DNA of 64,000 nt from the NCBI RefSeq assembly GCF_023150235.1, contig NZ_JAKLLH010000012.1:62001-126000 (forward strand), in the 5' to 3' direction. Position 1 is the stretch's first letter, and the number at the start of each line of letters is the position of its first letter. This document shows positions 15,525 through 26,194 of the stretch, one piece after another. The position numbers and the translations under genes are program-made. This stretch comes from Azonexus sp. Its GTDB lineage: Bacteria; Pseudomonadota; Gammaproteobacteria; Burkholderiales; Rhodocyclaceae. The notes below the pieces were generated by a model, which was not told the DNA's origin, ran no database searches, and saw only the letters and a program-made list of their open reading frames with translations.

Positions 15525-16292
15525 ATGGCGCAGCCCGACGATGCCCGCCTGCCCTGGTCGCTGCTCAGTTTCTACGCGACCGCGCCCTACCCGTGCAGTT
15601 ACCTGCCGCGGCGGCAGGCCCGTTCGCAGGTCGCCACGCCCGGCCACCTGATCGACCCCGACCTCTACAGCACGCTGGTCCGCGAAGGTTTCCGCCGCAG
15701 CGGCCTGTACACCTACCGGCCGCACTGCGACCACTGCCAGGCCTGTATCCCGGTCCGCCTGCCGGTTGCCGAATTCCACGCCAACCGCAGCCAGAAGCGG
15801 GCCGCGAAGAAGCACGCCGGGCTCAGCGCCCGCGAAATGCCGCTGCGCTTCGACGAAACCCATTACGCGCTCTACAACCGCTACCAGCAGGCCCGTCACA
15901 GCGGCGGCGGGATGGACGAGGACAGCCACGAGCAATATGCGCAATTCCTCCTGCAAAGCCACATCGACACCCGGCTGATTGAATTTTCCGAAGACGGCAC
16001 CGTGCGCATGGTCAGCATCATCGACGTTCTCAACGATGGGCTATCGTCGGTCTATACCTTCTACGACCCCGACCTGCCGGGCGCCAGTTTCGGCGTCTAC
16101 AACATCCTCTGGCAACTGACTCAGTGCCAAGCGATTGGTCTGCCCTACCTCTACCTCGGCTACTGGATCGCCGAGTCGCGCAAGATGGCCTACAAGGCCA
16201 GTTTCCAGCCGCTCGAAGCGCTGCTCGACGGCCCGCAAGGCAAGACCTGGCAACGCCTGGCGCCTGACGGAAAGGGCAATCTCCCGTTCTGA
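15525..16292 (+). CDS. bpt: Aspartate/glutamate leucyltransferase, 255 aa
   Basis: Bacterial Bpt (ATE1-like) adds Leu to N-terminal Asp or Glu. The N-terminal PCSYLP and CDHCQAC Cys motifs, followed by [11 protein letters not shown] and the C-terminal block [18 protein letters not shown], identify it. ATG at 15525 lies 2 bases after the aat stop; the Shine-Dalgarno GGAGG lies in the aat end. Ends before a bidirectional terminator at 16302-16336. Confidence 0.93.
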   Translation: MAQPDDARLPWSLLSFYATAPYPCSYLPRRQARSQVATPGHLIDPDLYSTLVREGFRRSGLYTYRPHCDHCQACIPVRLPVAEFHANRSQKRAAKKHAGLSAREMPLRFDETHYALYNRYQQARHSGGGMDEDSHEQYAQFLLQSHIDTRLIEFSEDGTVRMVSIIDVLNDGLSSVYTFYDPDLPGASFGVYNILWQLTQCQAIGLPYLYLGYWIAESRKMAYKASFQPLEALLDGPQGKTWQRLAPDGKGNLPF

Positions 16293-16301
16293 ATTCAAGG
16301 C

Positions 16302-16337
16302 AAAAAAAACGGACGTCGCTGGACGTCCGTTTTTTTG
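16302..16337. terminator. Bidirectional terminator between bpt and lpdA
   Basis: Stem ACGGACGTC (16309-16317) with GACGTCCGT (16322-16330), loop GCTG, A-run on the left and T-run on the right. It serves the convergent genes bpt (+) and lpdA (-). Confidence 0.93.
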
Positions 16338-16351
16338 GTTGTGCGCCGGGT

Positions 16352-17776
16352 TTAGAAGTGCAGCGCGCGCTTGTCGCAGGCCAGGGCCGCTTCGTGCATC
16401 GCCTCCGACAGGGTCGGGTGAGCATGGCAGATGCGGGCCAGGTCTTCGGAAGCACCGCCGAACTCCATCGCGACGACGGCTTCGGAGATCAGTTCCGAAG
16501 CATTGACGCCGATGATGTGCACACCGAGGATGCGGTCGGTCCGGGCACAGGCCAGCATCTTGATGAAGCCGTTCGGCTCACCCATGCCCAGCGCGCGGCC
16601 GTTGGCCATGAACGGCATCTTGCCGACCTTGTAGGCAACGCCTTCGGCCTTCAAGGCCTGCTCGGTCTTGCCGACCCAGGCGATTTCCGGGGCGGTGTAG
16701 ATCACCCAGGGGATGGTGTCGAAATTGCAGTGACCGGCTTGGCCGGCCATCAGTTCGGCAACCATCACGCCTTCTTCGGAGGCCTTGTGCGCCAGCATCG
16801 GGCCGCGCACCACGTCGCCGATGGCCCAGACACCCGGCAGGTTGGTCGCGCAGTGGCCGTCGACTTCGACGAAACCACGGGCGTCGAGCTTGAGGCCGAC
16901 AGCTTCGGCATTGAGGCCGTCGGTGTTGGGCACGCGACCGATCGAGACGATCAGGCGGTCGGCTTCGAGCTTCTGCTCCTTGCCGTCCTTGTCGGTGTAG
17001 GCAATCGAGACATCTTTCTTGCCGGCCTTGATCTCGCCGATCTTGACGCCCATCTGGATGTTCAGGCCCTGCTTGGTGAACAGCTTGAGCGCTTCCTTGG
17101 CCACGTCCTGGTCGGCCACCGCGAGGAAGTCGGGCATGGCTTCGAGGACGGTGACTTCGGCACCGACGCGACGCCAGACCGAACCCATTTCCAGACCGAT
17201 GACGCCGGCACCGATGATCGCCAGCTTCTTGGGCACCGATTCCTGGTTCAACGCACCTTCGTTGTCCATGACGATCTTGTTGTCGACCGGCAGGTTGGGC
17301 AGGTGACGGGCCTTGGAACCGGTGGCGACGATGACCTGTTTGGCCAGCACTTCTTCGGCACCGACCTTGACCTTCCAGAACTCGCCTTCCTTGGCGACGA
17401 AGGAACCGTGACCGGCGAGGAAGGTGACCTTGTTCTTCTTGAGCAGGCCCTTGATGCCGGCGGTCAGCTGGGTGACCACGCCGTCCTTGCGCGCCTTCAT
17501 CGTCGGCACGTCGATGCTGGCCTTGCCGACCTTGATGCCCTGGGCTTCAAAGCTGTGGTTGGCTTCTTCGAACAGGTGCGAGGTGTGCAGCAGCGCCTTG
17601 GACGGGATGCAGCCGACATTCAGGCAGGTGCCGCCGAGACGCGGCTCGCCCTTGGGGTCGGCATAGGGATTGGATTCGCAGCAGGCGGCGGAGAAACCCA
17701 GCTGGGAGGCGCGAATCGCAGCCACGTAGCCGCCGGGGCCACCACCGATAACCAGCACGTCAAATTGCTTGGACAT
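16352..17776 (-). CDS. lpdA: Dihydrolipoyl dehydrogenase (E3), 474 aa
   Basis: FAD-dependent E3 of the 2-oxoglutarate dehydrogenase complex, reoxidising lipoyl groups with NAD+. FAD site [13 protein letters not shown] (11-23), redox disulfide Cys51/Cys56 in [16 protein letters not shown] site [15 protein letters not shown]-terminal dimer motif [15 protein letters not shown] carrying the catalytic His-Glu pair. Start at 17776 is chosen over an upstream frame because ACGGAG precedes it and the family begins [12 protein letters not shown]. Last gene of the odhA-odhB-lpdA group. Confidence 0.97.
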   Translation of the reverse strand: MSKQFDVLVIGGGPGGYVAAIRASQLGFSAACCESNPYADPKGEPRLGGTCLNVGCIPSKALLHTSHLFEEANHSFEAQGIKVGKASIDVPTMKARKDGVVTQLTAGIKGLLKKNKVTFLAGHGSFVAKEGEFWKVKVGAEEVLAKQVIVATGSKARHLPNLPVDNKIVMDNEGALNQESVPKKLAIIGAGVIGLEMGSVWRRVGAEVTVLEAMPDFLAVADQDVAKEALKLFTKQGLNIQMGVKIGEIKAGKKDVSIAYTDKDGKEQKLEADRLIVSIGRVPNTDGLNAEAVGLKLDARGFVEVDGHCATNLPGVWAIGDVVRGPMLAHKASEEGVMVAELMAGQAGHCNFDTIPWVIYTAPEIAWVGKTEQALKAEGVAYKVGKMPFMANGRALGMGEPNGFIKMLACARTDRILGVHIIGVNASELISEAVVAMEFGGASEDLARICHAHPTLSEAMHEAALACDKRALHF

Positions 17777-17792
17777 GTAAAAACTCCGTTTC

Positions 17793-17870
17793 AGGATCGA
17801 GATATCAGGATCAAGGATCGAGCAAACCCGGAGGCTCACTCGATCCCAGGTAACTAGGCAACTCGATCCT
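17793..17870 (-). repeat. Nested AGGATCGAG repeats in the odhB-lpdA spacer
   Basis: AGGATCGAG at 17793-17801 and 17814-17822; inverted copies at 17839-17847 (last base changed) and 17862-17870. The four can pair as an outer and an inner stem, giving a nested hairpin in the mRNA before lpdA. Confidence 0.65.
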
Positions 17871-17872
17871 GA

Positions 17873-19093
17873 TTACACGCCGAGCAGCAGGCGGGACGGA
17901 TCTTCCAGCGCTTCCTTCATGGTCACCAGACCGAGGACGGCTTCGCGGCCGTCGATGATGCGGTGATCGTAGGACATCGCCAGGTAGTTGATCGGACGCA
18001 CGACGACCTGACCGTTTTCAACCACGGCACGATCCTTGGTGGCGTGAATGCCGAGAATTGCGGACTGCGGCGGGTTGATGATCGGGGTCGACAGCATCGA
18101 ACCGAAGACGCCGCCATTGGAGATGGAGAAGGTGCCGCCGGTCAGTTCTTCGATCGACAGCTTGCCGTCCTTGGCCTTGGTGCCGAATTCGGCGATCTTC
18201 TTTTCGATCTCGGCAATCGACATCTGGTCGGCATTGCGCAGGATCGGCACGACCAGGCCGCGCGGCGAGCCGACGGCGATACCGATGTCGATGAAGCCGT
18301 GGTAGACGATGTCGTTGCCGTCAACCGAGGCGTTCAGGATCGGGAACTTCTGCAACGCGGCACAAGCGGCCTTGACGAAGAAGCCCATGAAGCCGAGACG
18401 AACGCCGTGGGCCTTCTCGAACTTCTCGGCATACTGCTTGCGCAGCGCCATGACCGGACCCATATTGACTTCGTTGAAGGTGGTCAGGATGGCGTTGGTC
18501 GACTGCGACTGCAGCAGACGCTCGGCAACGCGGGCACGCAGACGGGACATCGGAACGCGCTGTTCGGTACGTTCGCCGAGGGCCACGCCGGTATTCGGCG
18601 CAGCGATGCTGACCGCGGCAACCGCCGGGGCGGCTGCCGGGATCGGCTTCGGTTGTGCTGCAACGGCGTCTTCCTTGGTGACCCGACCGCCACGACCGGA
18701 ACCGGCAACGTCGCTCGCGGCCACGCCCTTCTCGTCGAGAATCTTGCGGGCAGCCGGACTGGCGGTACCTGCCGGGGCGGCAGCGGCAGCAACCGGTGCC
18801 GGGGCAGCAGCCTTCGGCGCTTCGGCGGCCGGCGCAACGGCACCGGCGGTGGCTGCGGTATCGATTCTGGCGATCAATTCGCCGGAAACAACGGTCTCGC
18901 CATCGGCCTTGATGATTTCAACGAGGACGCCGGCGCCGGGCGACGGTACTTCGAGAACGACCTTGTCGGTTTCGATGTCGATCAGGACTTCGTCGCGGGC
19001 GACGGCTTCGCCGATCTTCTTCTTCCACGAGGCGAGCGTGCCTTCGGCAACGGACTCGGAAAGCTGGGGAACTTGGACTTCGATAATGCTCAT
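17873..19093 (-). CDS. odhB: 2-oxoglutarate dehydrogenase E2, dihydrolipoyl succinyltransferase, 406 aa
   Basis: Core of the 2-oxoglutarate dehydrogenase complex. One lipoyl domain (1-76, lipoyl Lys44 in [10 protein letters not shown]), an Ala/Pro-rich linker (about 78-112), peripheral-subunit-binding domain (about 113-150, [13 protein letters not shown]), another linker, and the acyltransferase domain ending with [13 protein letters not shown], which carries the catalytic His. Between odhA (24 bases upstream) and lpdA, as in most betaproteobacteria. Confidence 0.96.
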   Translation of the reverse strand: MSIIEVQVPQLSESVAEGTLASWKKKIGEAVARDEVLIDIETDKVVLEVPSPGAGVLVEIIKADGETVVSGELIARIDTAATAGAVAPAAEAPKAAAPAPVAAAAAPAGTASPAARKILDEKGVAASDVAGSGRGGRVTKEDAVAAQPKPIPAAAPAVAAVSIAAPNTGVALGERTEQRVPMSRLRARVAERLLQSQSTNAILTTFNEVNMGPVMALRKQYAEKFEKAHGVRLGFMGFFVKAACAALQKFPILNASVDGNDIVYHGFIDIGIAVGSPRGLVVPILRNADQMSIAEIEKKIAEFGTKAKDGKLSIEELTGGTFSISNGGVFGSMLSTPIINPPQSAILGIHATKDRAVVENGQVVVRPINYLAMSYDHRIIDGREAVLGLVTMKEALEDPSRLLLGV

Positions 19094-19117
19094 GGTGACT
19101 CCACTCTGCTCGGGTTC

Positions 19118-21958
19118 TTAGTACTCGATCTTGCCCAATGCGGACTCGATCAGTGCCTTGGTTTGTTCATTGTGCTTGGCCAGGTAGCCGACCGCCGGCG
19201 AGGACGAGGCCGGGCGCGATACCAGCAACAGTTTCTGCTTGCCGCTGATCTGGGAATCCAGATGGTGACGTGAAGCGATCCAGTACCAGGCGCCCTGGTT
19301 GCGGGGTTCTTCCTGGGCCCAGACGATCTCGGTTGCCTTCGAGTACTTGGCCAGTTCCTTCTCGAGGGATTCCTTCGGGAAGGGATAGAGCTGCTCCAGA
19401 CGGACGATGGCGATATCGTCGATCTTCTTCTCGCGGCGGGCGTTGACCAGGTCGTAGTAAACCTTGCCGGAGCAGAGGATCACGCGCTTGACCTTCTTCG
19501 GATCGAGGTCGTCGGTTTCGCCGATCACGCGCTTGAACTCGCCGTTGGCCAGCTCTTCCAGCGAGCAGGCCGCATCCTTGTGACGCAACAGCGACTTCGG
19601 CGACATCACGATCAGCGGCTTGCGCTGATTGCGGACGGCCTGGCGGCGCAGCATGTGGAAGACCTGAGCCGCCGTAGTCGGCATGCAGACTTCCATGTTC
19701 ATTTCGGCGCAAAGCTGCATGAAGCGCTCGGGGCGTGCAGAAGAGTGCTCCGGCCCCTGACCTTCGTAGCCGTGCGGCAGCAGCATGACCAGACCACAGG
19801 CGCGGCCCCACTTGGCTTCGCCGGAAGCGATGAACTGGTCGATCACGACCTGGGCACCGTTGGCGAAGTCGCCGAACTGGCCTTCCCAGACCACCAGTTC
19901 ATACGGGTTGGCAGTGGCGTAACCGTAATCAAAGGCGAGAACAGCCTCTTCGGAAAGGACCGAGTCGTAACACTGGAAGCCAGCCTGCTTTTCCTGCAGG
20001 TTTTTCAGCGGATGATAGGTGCCGACGTCCCAGCTGGTGCGGTTCTGGTCATGGAAAGCAGCATGACGGTGGAAGAAGGTACCGCGACCGACGTCCTCGC
20101 CGGAGATGCGCACACCGTAGCCGGAAACCAGCAGCGAGGCGTAGGCCAGGTTCTCGGCCATACCCCAGTCAACCGGCAGCTTGCCCTCGCCCATCGCAGC
20201 ACGATCTTCGACGATCTTCTTGACCCGCGAATGCAGGGTGAAGCCTTCCGGCAGCGTGGTCAGACGCTGGGCCAGGCGCTGCAGCTCGGCCATCGGCACG
20301 GTGGTGTCGCAGGTCTCGATGTAGGACTTGGTCAGGTAGGGCGTCCAGTCGATGGTGTTCGGATGCTTGTAGCCGGCGAGAACCGGGTTGTACAGCAGTT
20401 CGCCCTTGTCGAGATGCGCACGGTATTCGGCGATCATCGTATCGGGACCGTCGGCCGGCAGCACGCCTTCGGCAACCAGCTTGTCGCCGTATAGCTTGCG
20501 GGTACCCGGGTGCTTGCTGATGATCTTGTACATCAGCGGCTGGGTGACCATCGGTTCGTCCTGCTCGTTGTGGCCAAGCTTGCGGAAGCAGATGATGTCG
20601 ACGACCACATCCTTGGCGAACTTCTGACGATACTCAACGGCGAGCTGGGTCACCAGCGCCACGGCTTCCGGATCGTCGCCATTGACGTGGAAGATCGGCG
20701 CATCGACCATCTTGAAGATGTCGGTGCAGTAGTGGCCGGAGCGATAGTCGCGCGGATCGGAGGTGGTGAAACCGACCTGGTTGTTGACCACGATGTGCAA
20801 CACGCCACCGACACCGTAACCGCGGGTCTGAGCGAAGTTGAGCATTTCCTGGTTGACGCCCTGACCGGCGACCGCGGCATCACCGTGCACCAGGATCGGC
20901 ATGACCTTCTGCTTGCTGCCTTCGCCGCGACGGACCTGACGGGCATAAACCGAGCCGGCAACGACCGGGTTCACGATTTCCAGGTGCGACGGGTTGAAGG
21001 CCAGGGTCAGGTGGCAAGCGCCGCCCGGGGTCGAGACGTCGGACGAGAAGCCCATGTGGTACTTCACGTCACCGGCCGAGAGGTCGCTCTTCTTCTTGCC
21101 CTCGAACTCGGCGAAGAGCATCGACGGCGCCTTGCCCAGCGTATTGACCAGGACGTTCAGACGACCACGGTGGGCCATGCCGACGACCACTTCGTCAACA
21201 CCGTTGGCGCCACCGGTACGGATCGCTTCGTCCATGGCAACGATCAGCGACTCGCCGCCTTCGAGCGAGAAGCGCTTCTGGCCGACGTACTTGGTGTGCA
21301 GATAGCGTTCGAGGGTCTCTGCTGCGGTCAACCGCTCGAGAATGCGTTTTTTCTGGTCAGCGTTGTACGACGGACGCGAGCGCATGCCTTCGAGGCGCTC
21401 TTGCAGCCAGCGCTTCTCGTTGTAGTCCGTCATGTACATGTACTCGACACCGATCGTGCCGCAGTAGGTTTGCTTCAGGGTTTCCAGGATATCGCCCAGC
21501 TTGGCGGTTTCCGGGACTCCCTTGAGCGAGCCGACACTGAAGGCCTGGCTGAGATCGGCATCGGTAAAGCCGTAGAAGGAGGGCTCCAGTTCATCGATCT
21601 TCGGACGAGCAAGACGCTTGAGCGGATCAAGGTCGGCCCAGCGCGTGCCAAGCGAACGGTAAGCGGTCACCAGCTGGCCGACGGCCGACTGCTTTCTGTT
21701 CTCGACGCCAGCGGCGGCGGGTGCCACCGGACGGAAGCCGCCATTCTTGCCGATTTCAGCAAAGGCAGCAATGACAGGCGCATGAGCAACGTCACGAGCA
21801 ACAAAGCCCGGCATCTGCGCCAGGCGGTCAAAGTAATCGCGCCACTCGGCGGATACGGAGGTCGGGTCGTTCAGGTAATTTTCGTAGAGCTCTTCGACGA
21901 ACGGCGCATTGCCGCCAAAAAACATCGTACTGTCGAACAGTTGATTCATCGTGGTCAT
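19118..21958 (-). CDS. odhA: 2-oxoglutarate dehydrogenase E1, 946 aa
   Basis: Thiamine-diphosphate-dependent decarboxylase of the TCA cycle. Length matches E. coli SucA (933). Motifs: NPSHLEIVNPVV, HGDAAVAGQGV and the ThDP-binding GD...N region (FHVNGDDPEAVALV), LPHGYEGQGPEHSSARPERF in the C-terminal half (split: LLPHGYEGQGPEHSSAR). ATG at 21958 is chosen because a GAGGGGA site lies 5 bases before it; in-frame upstream starts give an untypical N-terminus. A terminator separates it from gltA, so it probably has its own promoter. Confidence 0.97.
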   Translation of the reverse strand: MTTMNQLFDSTMFFGGNAPFVEELYENYLNDPTSVSAEWRDYFDRLAQMPGFVARDVAHAPVIAAFAEIGKNGGFRPVAPAAAGVENRKQSAVGQLVTAYRSLGTRWADLDPLKRLARPKIDELEPSFYGFTDADLSQAFSVGSLKGVPETAKLGDILETLKQTYCGTIGVEYMYMTDYNEKRWLQERLEGMRSRPSYNADQKKRILERLTAAETLERYLHTKYVGQKRFSLEGGESLIVAMDEAIRTGGANGVDEVVVGMAHRGRLNVLVNTLGKAPSMLFAEFEGKKKSDLSAGDVKYHMGFSSDVSTPGGACHLTLAFNPSHLEIVNPVVAGSVYARQVRRGEGSKQKVMPILVHGDAAVAGQGVNQEMLNFAQTRGYGVGGVLHIVVNNQVGFTTSDPRDYRSGHYCTDIFKMVDAPIFHVNGDDPEAVALVTQLAVEYRQKFAKDVVVDIICFRKLGHNEQDEPMVTQPLMYKIISKHPGTRKLYGDKLVAEGVLPADGPDTMIAEYRAHLDKGELLYNPVLAGYKHPNTIDWTPYLTKSYIETCDTTVPMAELQRLAQRLTTLPEGFTLHSRVKKIVEDRAAMGEGKLPVDWGMAENLAYASLLVSGYGVRISGEDVGRGTFFHRHAAFHDQNRTSWDVGTYHPLKNLQEKQAGFQCYDSVLSEEAVLAFDYGYATANPYELVVWEGQFGDFANGAQVVIDQFIASGEAKWGRACGLVMLLPHGYEGQGPEHSSARPERFMQLCAEMNMEVCMPTTAAQVFHMLRRQAVRNQRKPLIVMSPKSLLRHKDAACSLEELANGEFKRVIGETDDLDPKKVKRVILCSGKVYYDLVNARREKKIDDIAIVRLEQLYPFPKESLEKELAKYSKATEIVWAQEEPRNQGAWYWIASRHHLDSQISGKQKLLLVSRPASSSPAVGYLAKHNEQTKALIESALGKIEY

Positions 21959-22026
21959 AGGCGTCCCCTCAAGGGTGTTGTCTTTCTCTGTAACTGCGGG
22001 TTGCAGGACCTTGCGCGCCTGCATGT

Positions 22027-22052
22027 AAAAAAGGGCGGCTGGTACGCCGCCC
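22027..22052 (-). terminator. Terminator after gltA
   Basis: GGGCGGC (22033-22039) with GCCGCCC (22046-22052); on the minus strand a six-T run follows (22027-22032). It divides gltA from odhA. Confidence 0.88.
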
Positions 22053-22060
22053 AATTTCCA

Positions 22061-23359
22061 TTAGCCGCGTTGAACGAGCGGTACAACGTCGCGCTTGGCA
22101 GCACCGATGTACAGCTGACGCGGGCGACCGATCTTGTATTCCGGATCGGTGATCATTTCTTCCCACTGGGTCATCCAGCCGACGGTACGAGCCAGAGCAA
22201 AGATACAGGTGAACATTTCGGTCGGGATGCCGATCGCCTTCTGGACGATGCCGGAGTAGAAGTCGACGTTCGGGTAGAGCTTCTTCTCGACGAAGTATTC
22301 GTCTTCCAGGGCGATCTTTTCCAGTTCCTTGGCCAGCTTGAACAGACGGTCGTTTTCCAGACCCAGTTCCTGCAGGACATCGTCGCAAACCTTGCGCATC
22401 AGCTTGGCGCGCGGGTCGAAGTTCTTGTACACGCGGTGACCGAATCCCATCAGCTTGAAGGAATCGTTCTTGTCCTTGGCGCGCTTGATGTATTCGCCGA
22501 CCTTGGAAACGTCGCCGATCTGCTCCAGCATCTGCAGGCAGGCCTCGTTCGCACCGCCGTGTGCCGGGCCCCACAGACAGGCGATACCGGCAGCGATACA
22601 GGCAAACGGGTTGGCACCGGAGGAACCGGCCAGACGAACGGTCGAGGTCGAGGCGTTCTGCTCGTGATCGGCGTGGAGCGTGAAGATGATATCCAGGGCG
22701 CGGGCCAGAACCGGGTTGGCAACGTACTTCTCGCACGGATTGCCGAACATCATGCGCATGAAGTTGGAAGCGTAATCCAGGTCGTTATCCGGATACATGA
22801 ACGGCATGCCGGTGCTGTACTTGTAAGCCATGGCAACAATGGTCGGCATTTTCGCCACCAAACGATTGAAGCTGACGGCGCGATGCTCGGCATCGGAGAA
22901 GTCCATCGCATCGTGGTAGAAGGCGGAAAGGGCACCGACCACGCCGGTCATGACCGCCATCGGATGGGCATCGCGACGGAAACCGGTGTAAAACTTTGCC
23001 AACTGCTCATGCACCATCGTGTGCTTCTTGATCGTGCTCTCGAAGTCGGTCTTCTGGTTGGCATTCGGCAGTTCGCCGTTCCGCAGCAGGTAGGCAACCT
23101 CAAGGAAATTGCACTGTTCGGCCAGTTGCTCGATCGGGTAGCCGCGATACAGCAACTCACCCTTGTCACCATCGATGAAGGTGACCCGGGATTTGCAGCT
23201 GGCTGTGGAAAGGAAACCGGAGTCGTAGGTAAACAAGCCGGTCTTGCCGCCCAGAGTACGAATGTCAACGCAGTCGTTGCCATGCGTGGGGGACATGATC
23301 GGGAAATCGACGGGAGCCTGTCCATCGATTGTCAAAGTTGCCTTGCGTTCGGTTGTCAT
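22061..23359 (-). CDS. gltA: Citrate synthase, type II, 432 aa
   Basis: Condenses oxaloacetate and acetyl-CoA. Catalytic blocks [15 protein letters not shown] and [14 protein letters not shown] are intact, with the third catalytic region [11 protein letters not shown] near the C-terminus. Length is typical of the hexameric NADH-sensitive type of Gram-negative bacteria. Flanked on both sides by terminator-like hairpins, so it may be transcribed alone or by partial read-through from sdh. Confidence 0.97.
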   Translation of the reverse strand: MTTERKATLTIDGQAPVDFPIMSPTHGNDCVDIRTLGGKTGLFTYDSGFLSTASCKSRVTFIDGDKGELLYRGYPIEQLAEQCNFLEVAYLLRNGELPNANQKTDFESTIKKHTMVHEQLAKFYTGFRRDAHPMAVMTGVVGALSAFYHDAMDFSDAEHRAVSFNRLVAKMPTIVAMAYKYSTGMPFMYPDNDLDYASNFMRMMFGNPCEKYVANPVLARALDIIFTLHADHEQNASTSTVRLAGSSGANPFACIAAGIACLWGPAHGGANEACLQMLEQIGDVSKVGEYIKRAKDKNDSFKLMGFGHRVYKNFDPRAKLMRKVCDDVLQELGLENDRLFKLAKELEKIALEDEYFVEKKLYPNVDFYSGIVQKAIGIPTEMFTCIFALARTVGWMTQWEEMITDPEYKIGRPRQLYIGAAKRDVVPLVQRG

Positions 23360-23400
23360 AGTCTCTTCCCTTTACAGGTTTTGGTTGTCACTACACTGCT

Positions 23401-23438
23401 AAAAAAGCGGTTAACGGGCTGAAATTAGCCCGTCAACC
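23401..23438 (-). terminator. Terminator between sdhE and gltA
   Basis: GGTTAACGGGCT (23409-23420) with AGCCCGTCAACC (23427-23438), one mismatch, followed on the minus strand by a T-run (23401-23406). Confidence 0.85.
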
Positions 23439-23442
23439 TTAC

Positions 23443-23685
23443 TCAACTCTTACGAAGCAGCGCCACGATGGGCGCATAGCGAGAATCCTCGCACTCGGCC
23501 TGACCGCTGATCAGGTACCAGAGGTCGTGATCCTCCATGTCGGCGAGCTCCGCAAACACCTGCTGCTGCTCGGCATTCAGTTGATCGAACTGCTCGTCGA
23601 GGAAGCGCGTCAGCGCAATATCGAGTTCGAGCAGCGCGCGCCGAATGCAGCGCCAGCGCAGGCGTTCGTATTCAGCTCGTTCCAT
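23443..23685 (-). CDS. sdhE: FAD assembly factor SdhE, 80 aa
   Basis: Small protein that helps covalent FAD attachment to SdhA. Family features: RLRWRCIRRALLELDIALTRFL (split: RCIRRALLELD), where the usual RGxxE is RRALLE, then FAELADMEDHDLWYLISG. The ATG overlaps the sdhB stop by one base (TGATG). Standard position after sdhB. Confidence 0.92.
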   Translation of the reverse strand: MERAEYERLRWRCIRRALLELDIALTRFLDEQFDQLNAEQQQVFAELADMEDHDLWYLISGQAECEDSRYAPIVALLRKS

Positions 23686-24395
23686 CAGACGGCACGACGG
23701 ACCATCATGTCCTTGATCTTGCCAATCGCCTTGGTCGGATTCAGACCCTTCGGACAGACATCGACGCAATTCATGATGGTGTGGCAACGGAACAGGCGAT
23801 AGGGATCCTCGAGGTTATCGAGACGCTCGTTGGTTGCCTGGTCACGTGTATCGGCAAGGAAGCGGTAAGCTGCCAGCAAGCCGGCCGGACCGACGAACTT
23901 GTCCGGGTTCCACCAGAACGACGGACAGGAAGTCGAACAGCAGGCACAGAGAATGCACTCGTAGAGCCCGTCCAGTTCCTCGCGATCCTCGGGCGACTGC
24001 AGACGCTCGCGCTCGGGCGGAGGATCGTTATTGATCAGATAGGGCTTGATCGAGTGATACTGTTTGAAGAACTGGGTCATATCGACGACCAAGTCGCGAA
24101 TGACCGGCAGGCCGGGCAGCGGGCGCAACACGATCGGCTGCTTGAGATCGTCGATATCTTGGAGACAGGCCAGACCGTTCTTGCCATTGATGTTCATTGC
24201 ATCGGAACCGCAGACGCCTTCGCGGCAGGAACGACGGTACGACAGAGTCTCGTCCTTGGCCTTCAGGCGGGTCAGCGCATCCAGCAGTTTGCGATCGGTC
24301 GGTTCGAGCTCGATCGTGATGTCCTGCATGTAGGGCGCATCGTCCTTGTCCGGATCGTAGCGGTAGATGCTGAATTGAACCATACGTTTGCTCAT
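23685..24395 (-). CDS. sdhB: Succinate dehydrogenase iron-sulfur subunit, 236 aa
   Basis: Electron-transfer subunit of complex II. [2Fe-2S] ligands in CREGVCGSDAM and NGLAC; [4Fe-4S] and [3Fe-4S] ligands in CILCACCSTSCP and CVDVCPKGLNP. Complete and typical. It lies 12 bases after sdhA. Confidence 0.97.
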   Translation of the reverse strand: MSKRMVQFSIYRYDPDKDDAPYMQDITIELEPTDRKLLDALTRLKAKDETLSYRRSCREGVCGSDAMNINGKNGLACLQDIDDLKQPIVLRPLPGLPVIRDLVVDMTQFFKQYHSIKPYLINNDPPPERERLQSPEDREELDGLYECILCACCSTSCPSFWWNPDKFVGPAGLLAAYRFLADTRDQATNERLDNLEDPYRLFRCHTIMNCVDVCPKGLNPTKAIGKIKDMMVRRAV

Positions 24396-24407
24396 ATTCC
24401 CCTCCGA

Positions 24408-26192
24408 TTAGTACGAACGCGTCTTCAGCGCAACGGTTTCGACGGACAGCGGCTGCAGATTGACGCCCTTGTACTTGATGCTGTTGTCGGCAGAATAGAA
24501 CAGCGTGTGCTTCAGCCATTCCTTGTCGTTGCGACCGTTCGGGAATTCCGGGGTATCCGGAGCATCGTCACGGACGTGGGCGCCGCGGGATTCCTTGCGG
24601 GCTTCGGCGGAAATCATCGTGGCCTTGGCGACTTCGATCAGGTTCTCGGTTTCCAGGGCCTCGATACGGGCCGTATTCCAGACCTGGGATTTATCCTTGA
24701 TTTCCAGCGACTTGGCCTGCTTCTCGACTTCAAGAATCTGGGCAGCGCCCTTCTTCAGCATGTCGCCAAAGCGGAACACGCCGGCGTGATCCTGCATCGT
24801 GCGGGCAATCGCCTGGCGTGCCTCGAAAACGCTGGCCCCCCCCTTGCGATTGTTGATGGCATCGACACGAGCCAGCGAGAAGTCGGCGGCATCCTTCGGC
24901 AGCTCGCGATGAGCGAGGCCAGACTTGAGGTCGGCCACGGCGGAATCGCCAGCAGACTTGCCGAAAACCAGCAGATCGAGCAGGGAGTTGGTACCGAGGC
25001 GGTTGGCGCCATGCACGGAGGCACAGGCACATTCGCCCGCAGCGTAGAAACCGGGAATTTCGACCGACAGGCTGTCGCCCTGCGGCACGACCACACGACC
25101 GTAGTAGTTGGTCGGAATACCGCCCATCTGGTAGTGGCAAGTCGGCACGACCGGAATCGGTTCCTTGATCGGATCGACACCGGCAAACTGGATCGAAATT
25201 TCGCGGATACCGGGCAGGCGCTTCATGATCGTCGCCGGATCGAGGTGGGTGATGTCGAGCAGGACGTAGTCCTTGTTGACGCCACAGCCGCGACCTTCCT
25301 TGATTTCGGTCGCCATCGCACGGGCAACCACGTCACGCGACGCCAGATCCTTGGCGTTCGGCGCATAGCGCTCCATGAAGCGTTCCTTGCTGGAGTTACG
25401 CAGGATACCGCCTTCACCACGGACGCCTTCGGTAATCAGCACCCCGGCACCGGCGACGCCGGTCGGGTGGAACTGCCAGAACTCCATGTCTTCGAGCGGG
25501 ATGCCAGCACGTGCCGCCATGCCCAGGCCGTCACCGGTATTGATGAAGGCATTGGTCGAGGAGTGATAGATGCGACCGGCACCGCCAGTTGCGAAAATCA
25601 CGGCGCGAGCGTGGAAGATCACGATCTGGCCGGTTTCCATTTCCATTGCAGTGACACCGATGACAGCACCATCGACGTCACGAATCAGGTCCAGGGCCAT
25701 CCACTCAACGAAGAACTGGGTATTGGCCTTGACGTTGCGCTGATACATCGCGTGCAGCATGGCGTGACCGGTACGGTCAGCGGCGGCACAGGAGCGACGC
25801 ACCGGCTTTTCGCCGAAGTTGGACATGTGACCACCGAACGGGCGCTGATAGATCTTGCCGTTATCGGTACGGTCAAAAGGCATGCCGTAATGTTCGAGCT
25901 CAACGACGACTTCGTTGGCTTTCTTGCACATGAATTCGATCGCATCCTGGTCGCCGAGCCAGTCGGAGCCCTTGACGGTGTCGTACATGTGCCAGTGCCA
26001 GTGATCCTCCTCGGAATTACCGAGAGACGCGGCAACCCCGCCCTGCGCGGCAACGGTGTGCGAGCGGGTCGGAAAAACCTTGGACAGAACGGCGGTCTTG
26101 AGACCGGCCTCGGACAACTGGATCGCGGAACGCAGACCGGCACCGCCGGCACCAACGATGACCGCATCGAATTTGAGAACAGGAATACTCAC
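24408..26192 (-). CDS. sdhA: Succinate dehydrogenase flavoprotein subunit, 594 aa
   Basis: Catalytic subunit: oxidises succinate to fumarate. FAD-binding AVIVGAGGAGLRSA, covalent-FAD His45 in RSHTVAAQGG, active-site HPTGVAGAGVLITEG and the QMGGIPTNYYG block. GTG at 26192 is chosen: a CTGGAGG site precedes it at a normal distance, and it starts 2 bases after the sdhD stop. The usual family length (588-600) agrees. Confidence 0.96.
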   Translation of the reverse strand: MSIPVLKFDAVIVGAGGAGLRSAIQLSEAGLKTAVLSKVFPTRSHTVAAQGGVAASLGNSEEDHWHWHMYDTVKGSDWLGDQDAIEFMCKKANEVVVELEHYGMPFDRTDNGKIYQRPFGGHMSNFGEKPVRRSCAAADRTGHAMLHAMYQRNVKANTQFFVEWMALDLIRDVDGAVIGVTAMEMETGQIVIFHARAVIFATGGAGRIYHSSTNAFINTGDGLGMAARAGIPLEDMEFWQFHPTGVAGAGVLITEGVRGEGGILRNSSKERFMERYAPNAKDLASRDVVARAMATEIKEGRGCGVNKDYVLLDITHLDPATIMKRLPGIREISIQFAGVDPIKEPIPVVPTCHYQMGGIPTNYYGRVVVPQGDSLSVEIPGFYAAGECACASVHGANRLGTNSLLDLLVFGKSAGDSAVADLKSGLAHRELPKDAADFSLARVDAINNRKGGASVFEARQAIARTMQDHAGVFRFGDMLKKGAAQILEVEKQAKSLEIKDKSQVWNTARIEALETENLIEVAKATMISAEARKESRGAHVRDDAPDTPEFPNGRNDKEWLKHTLFYSADNSIKYKGVNLQPLSVETVALKTRSY

Positions 26193-26194
26193 GC

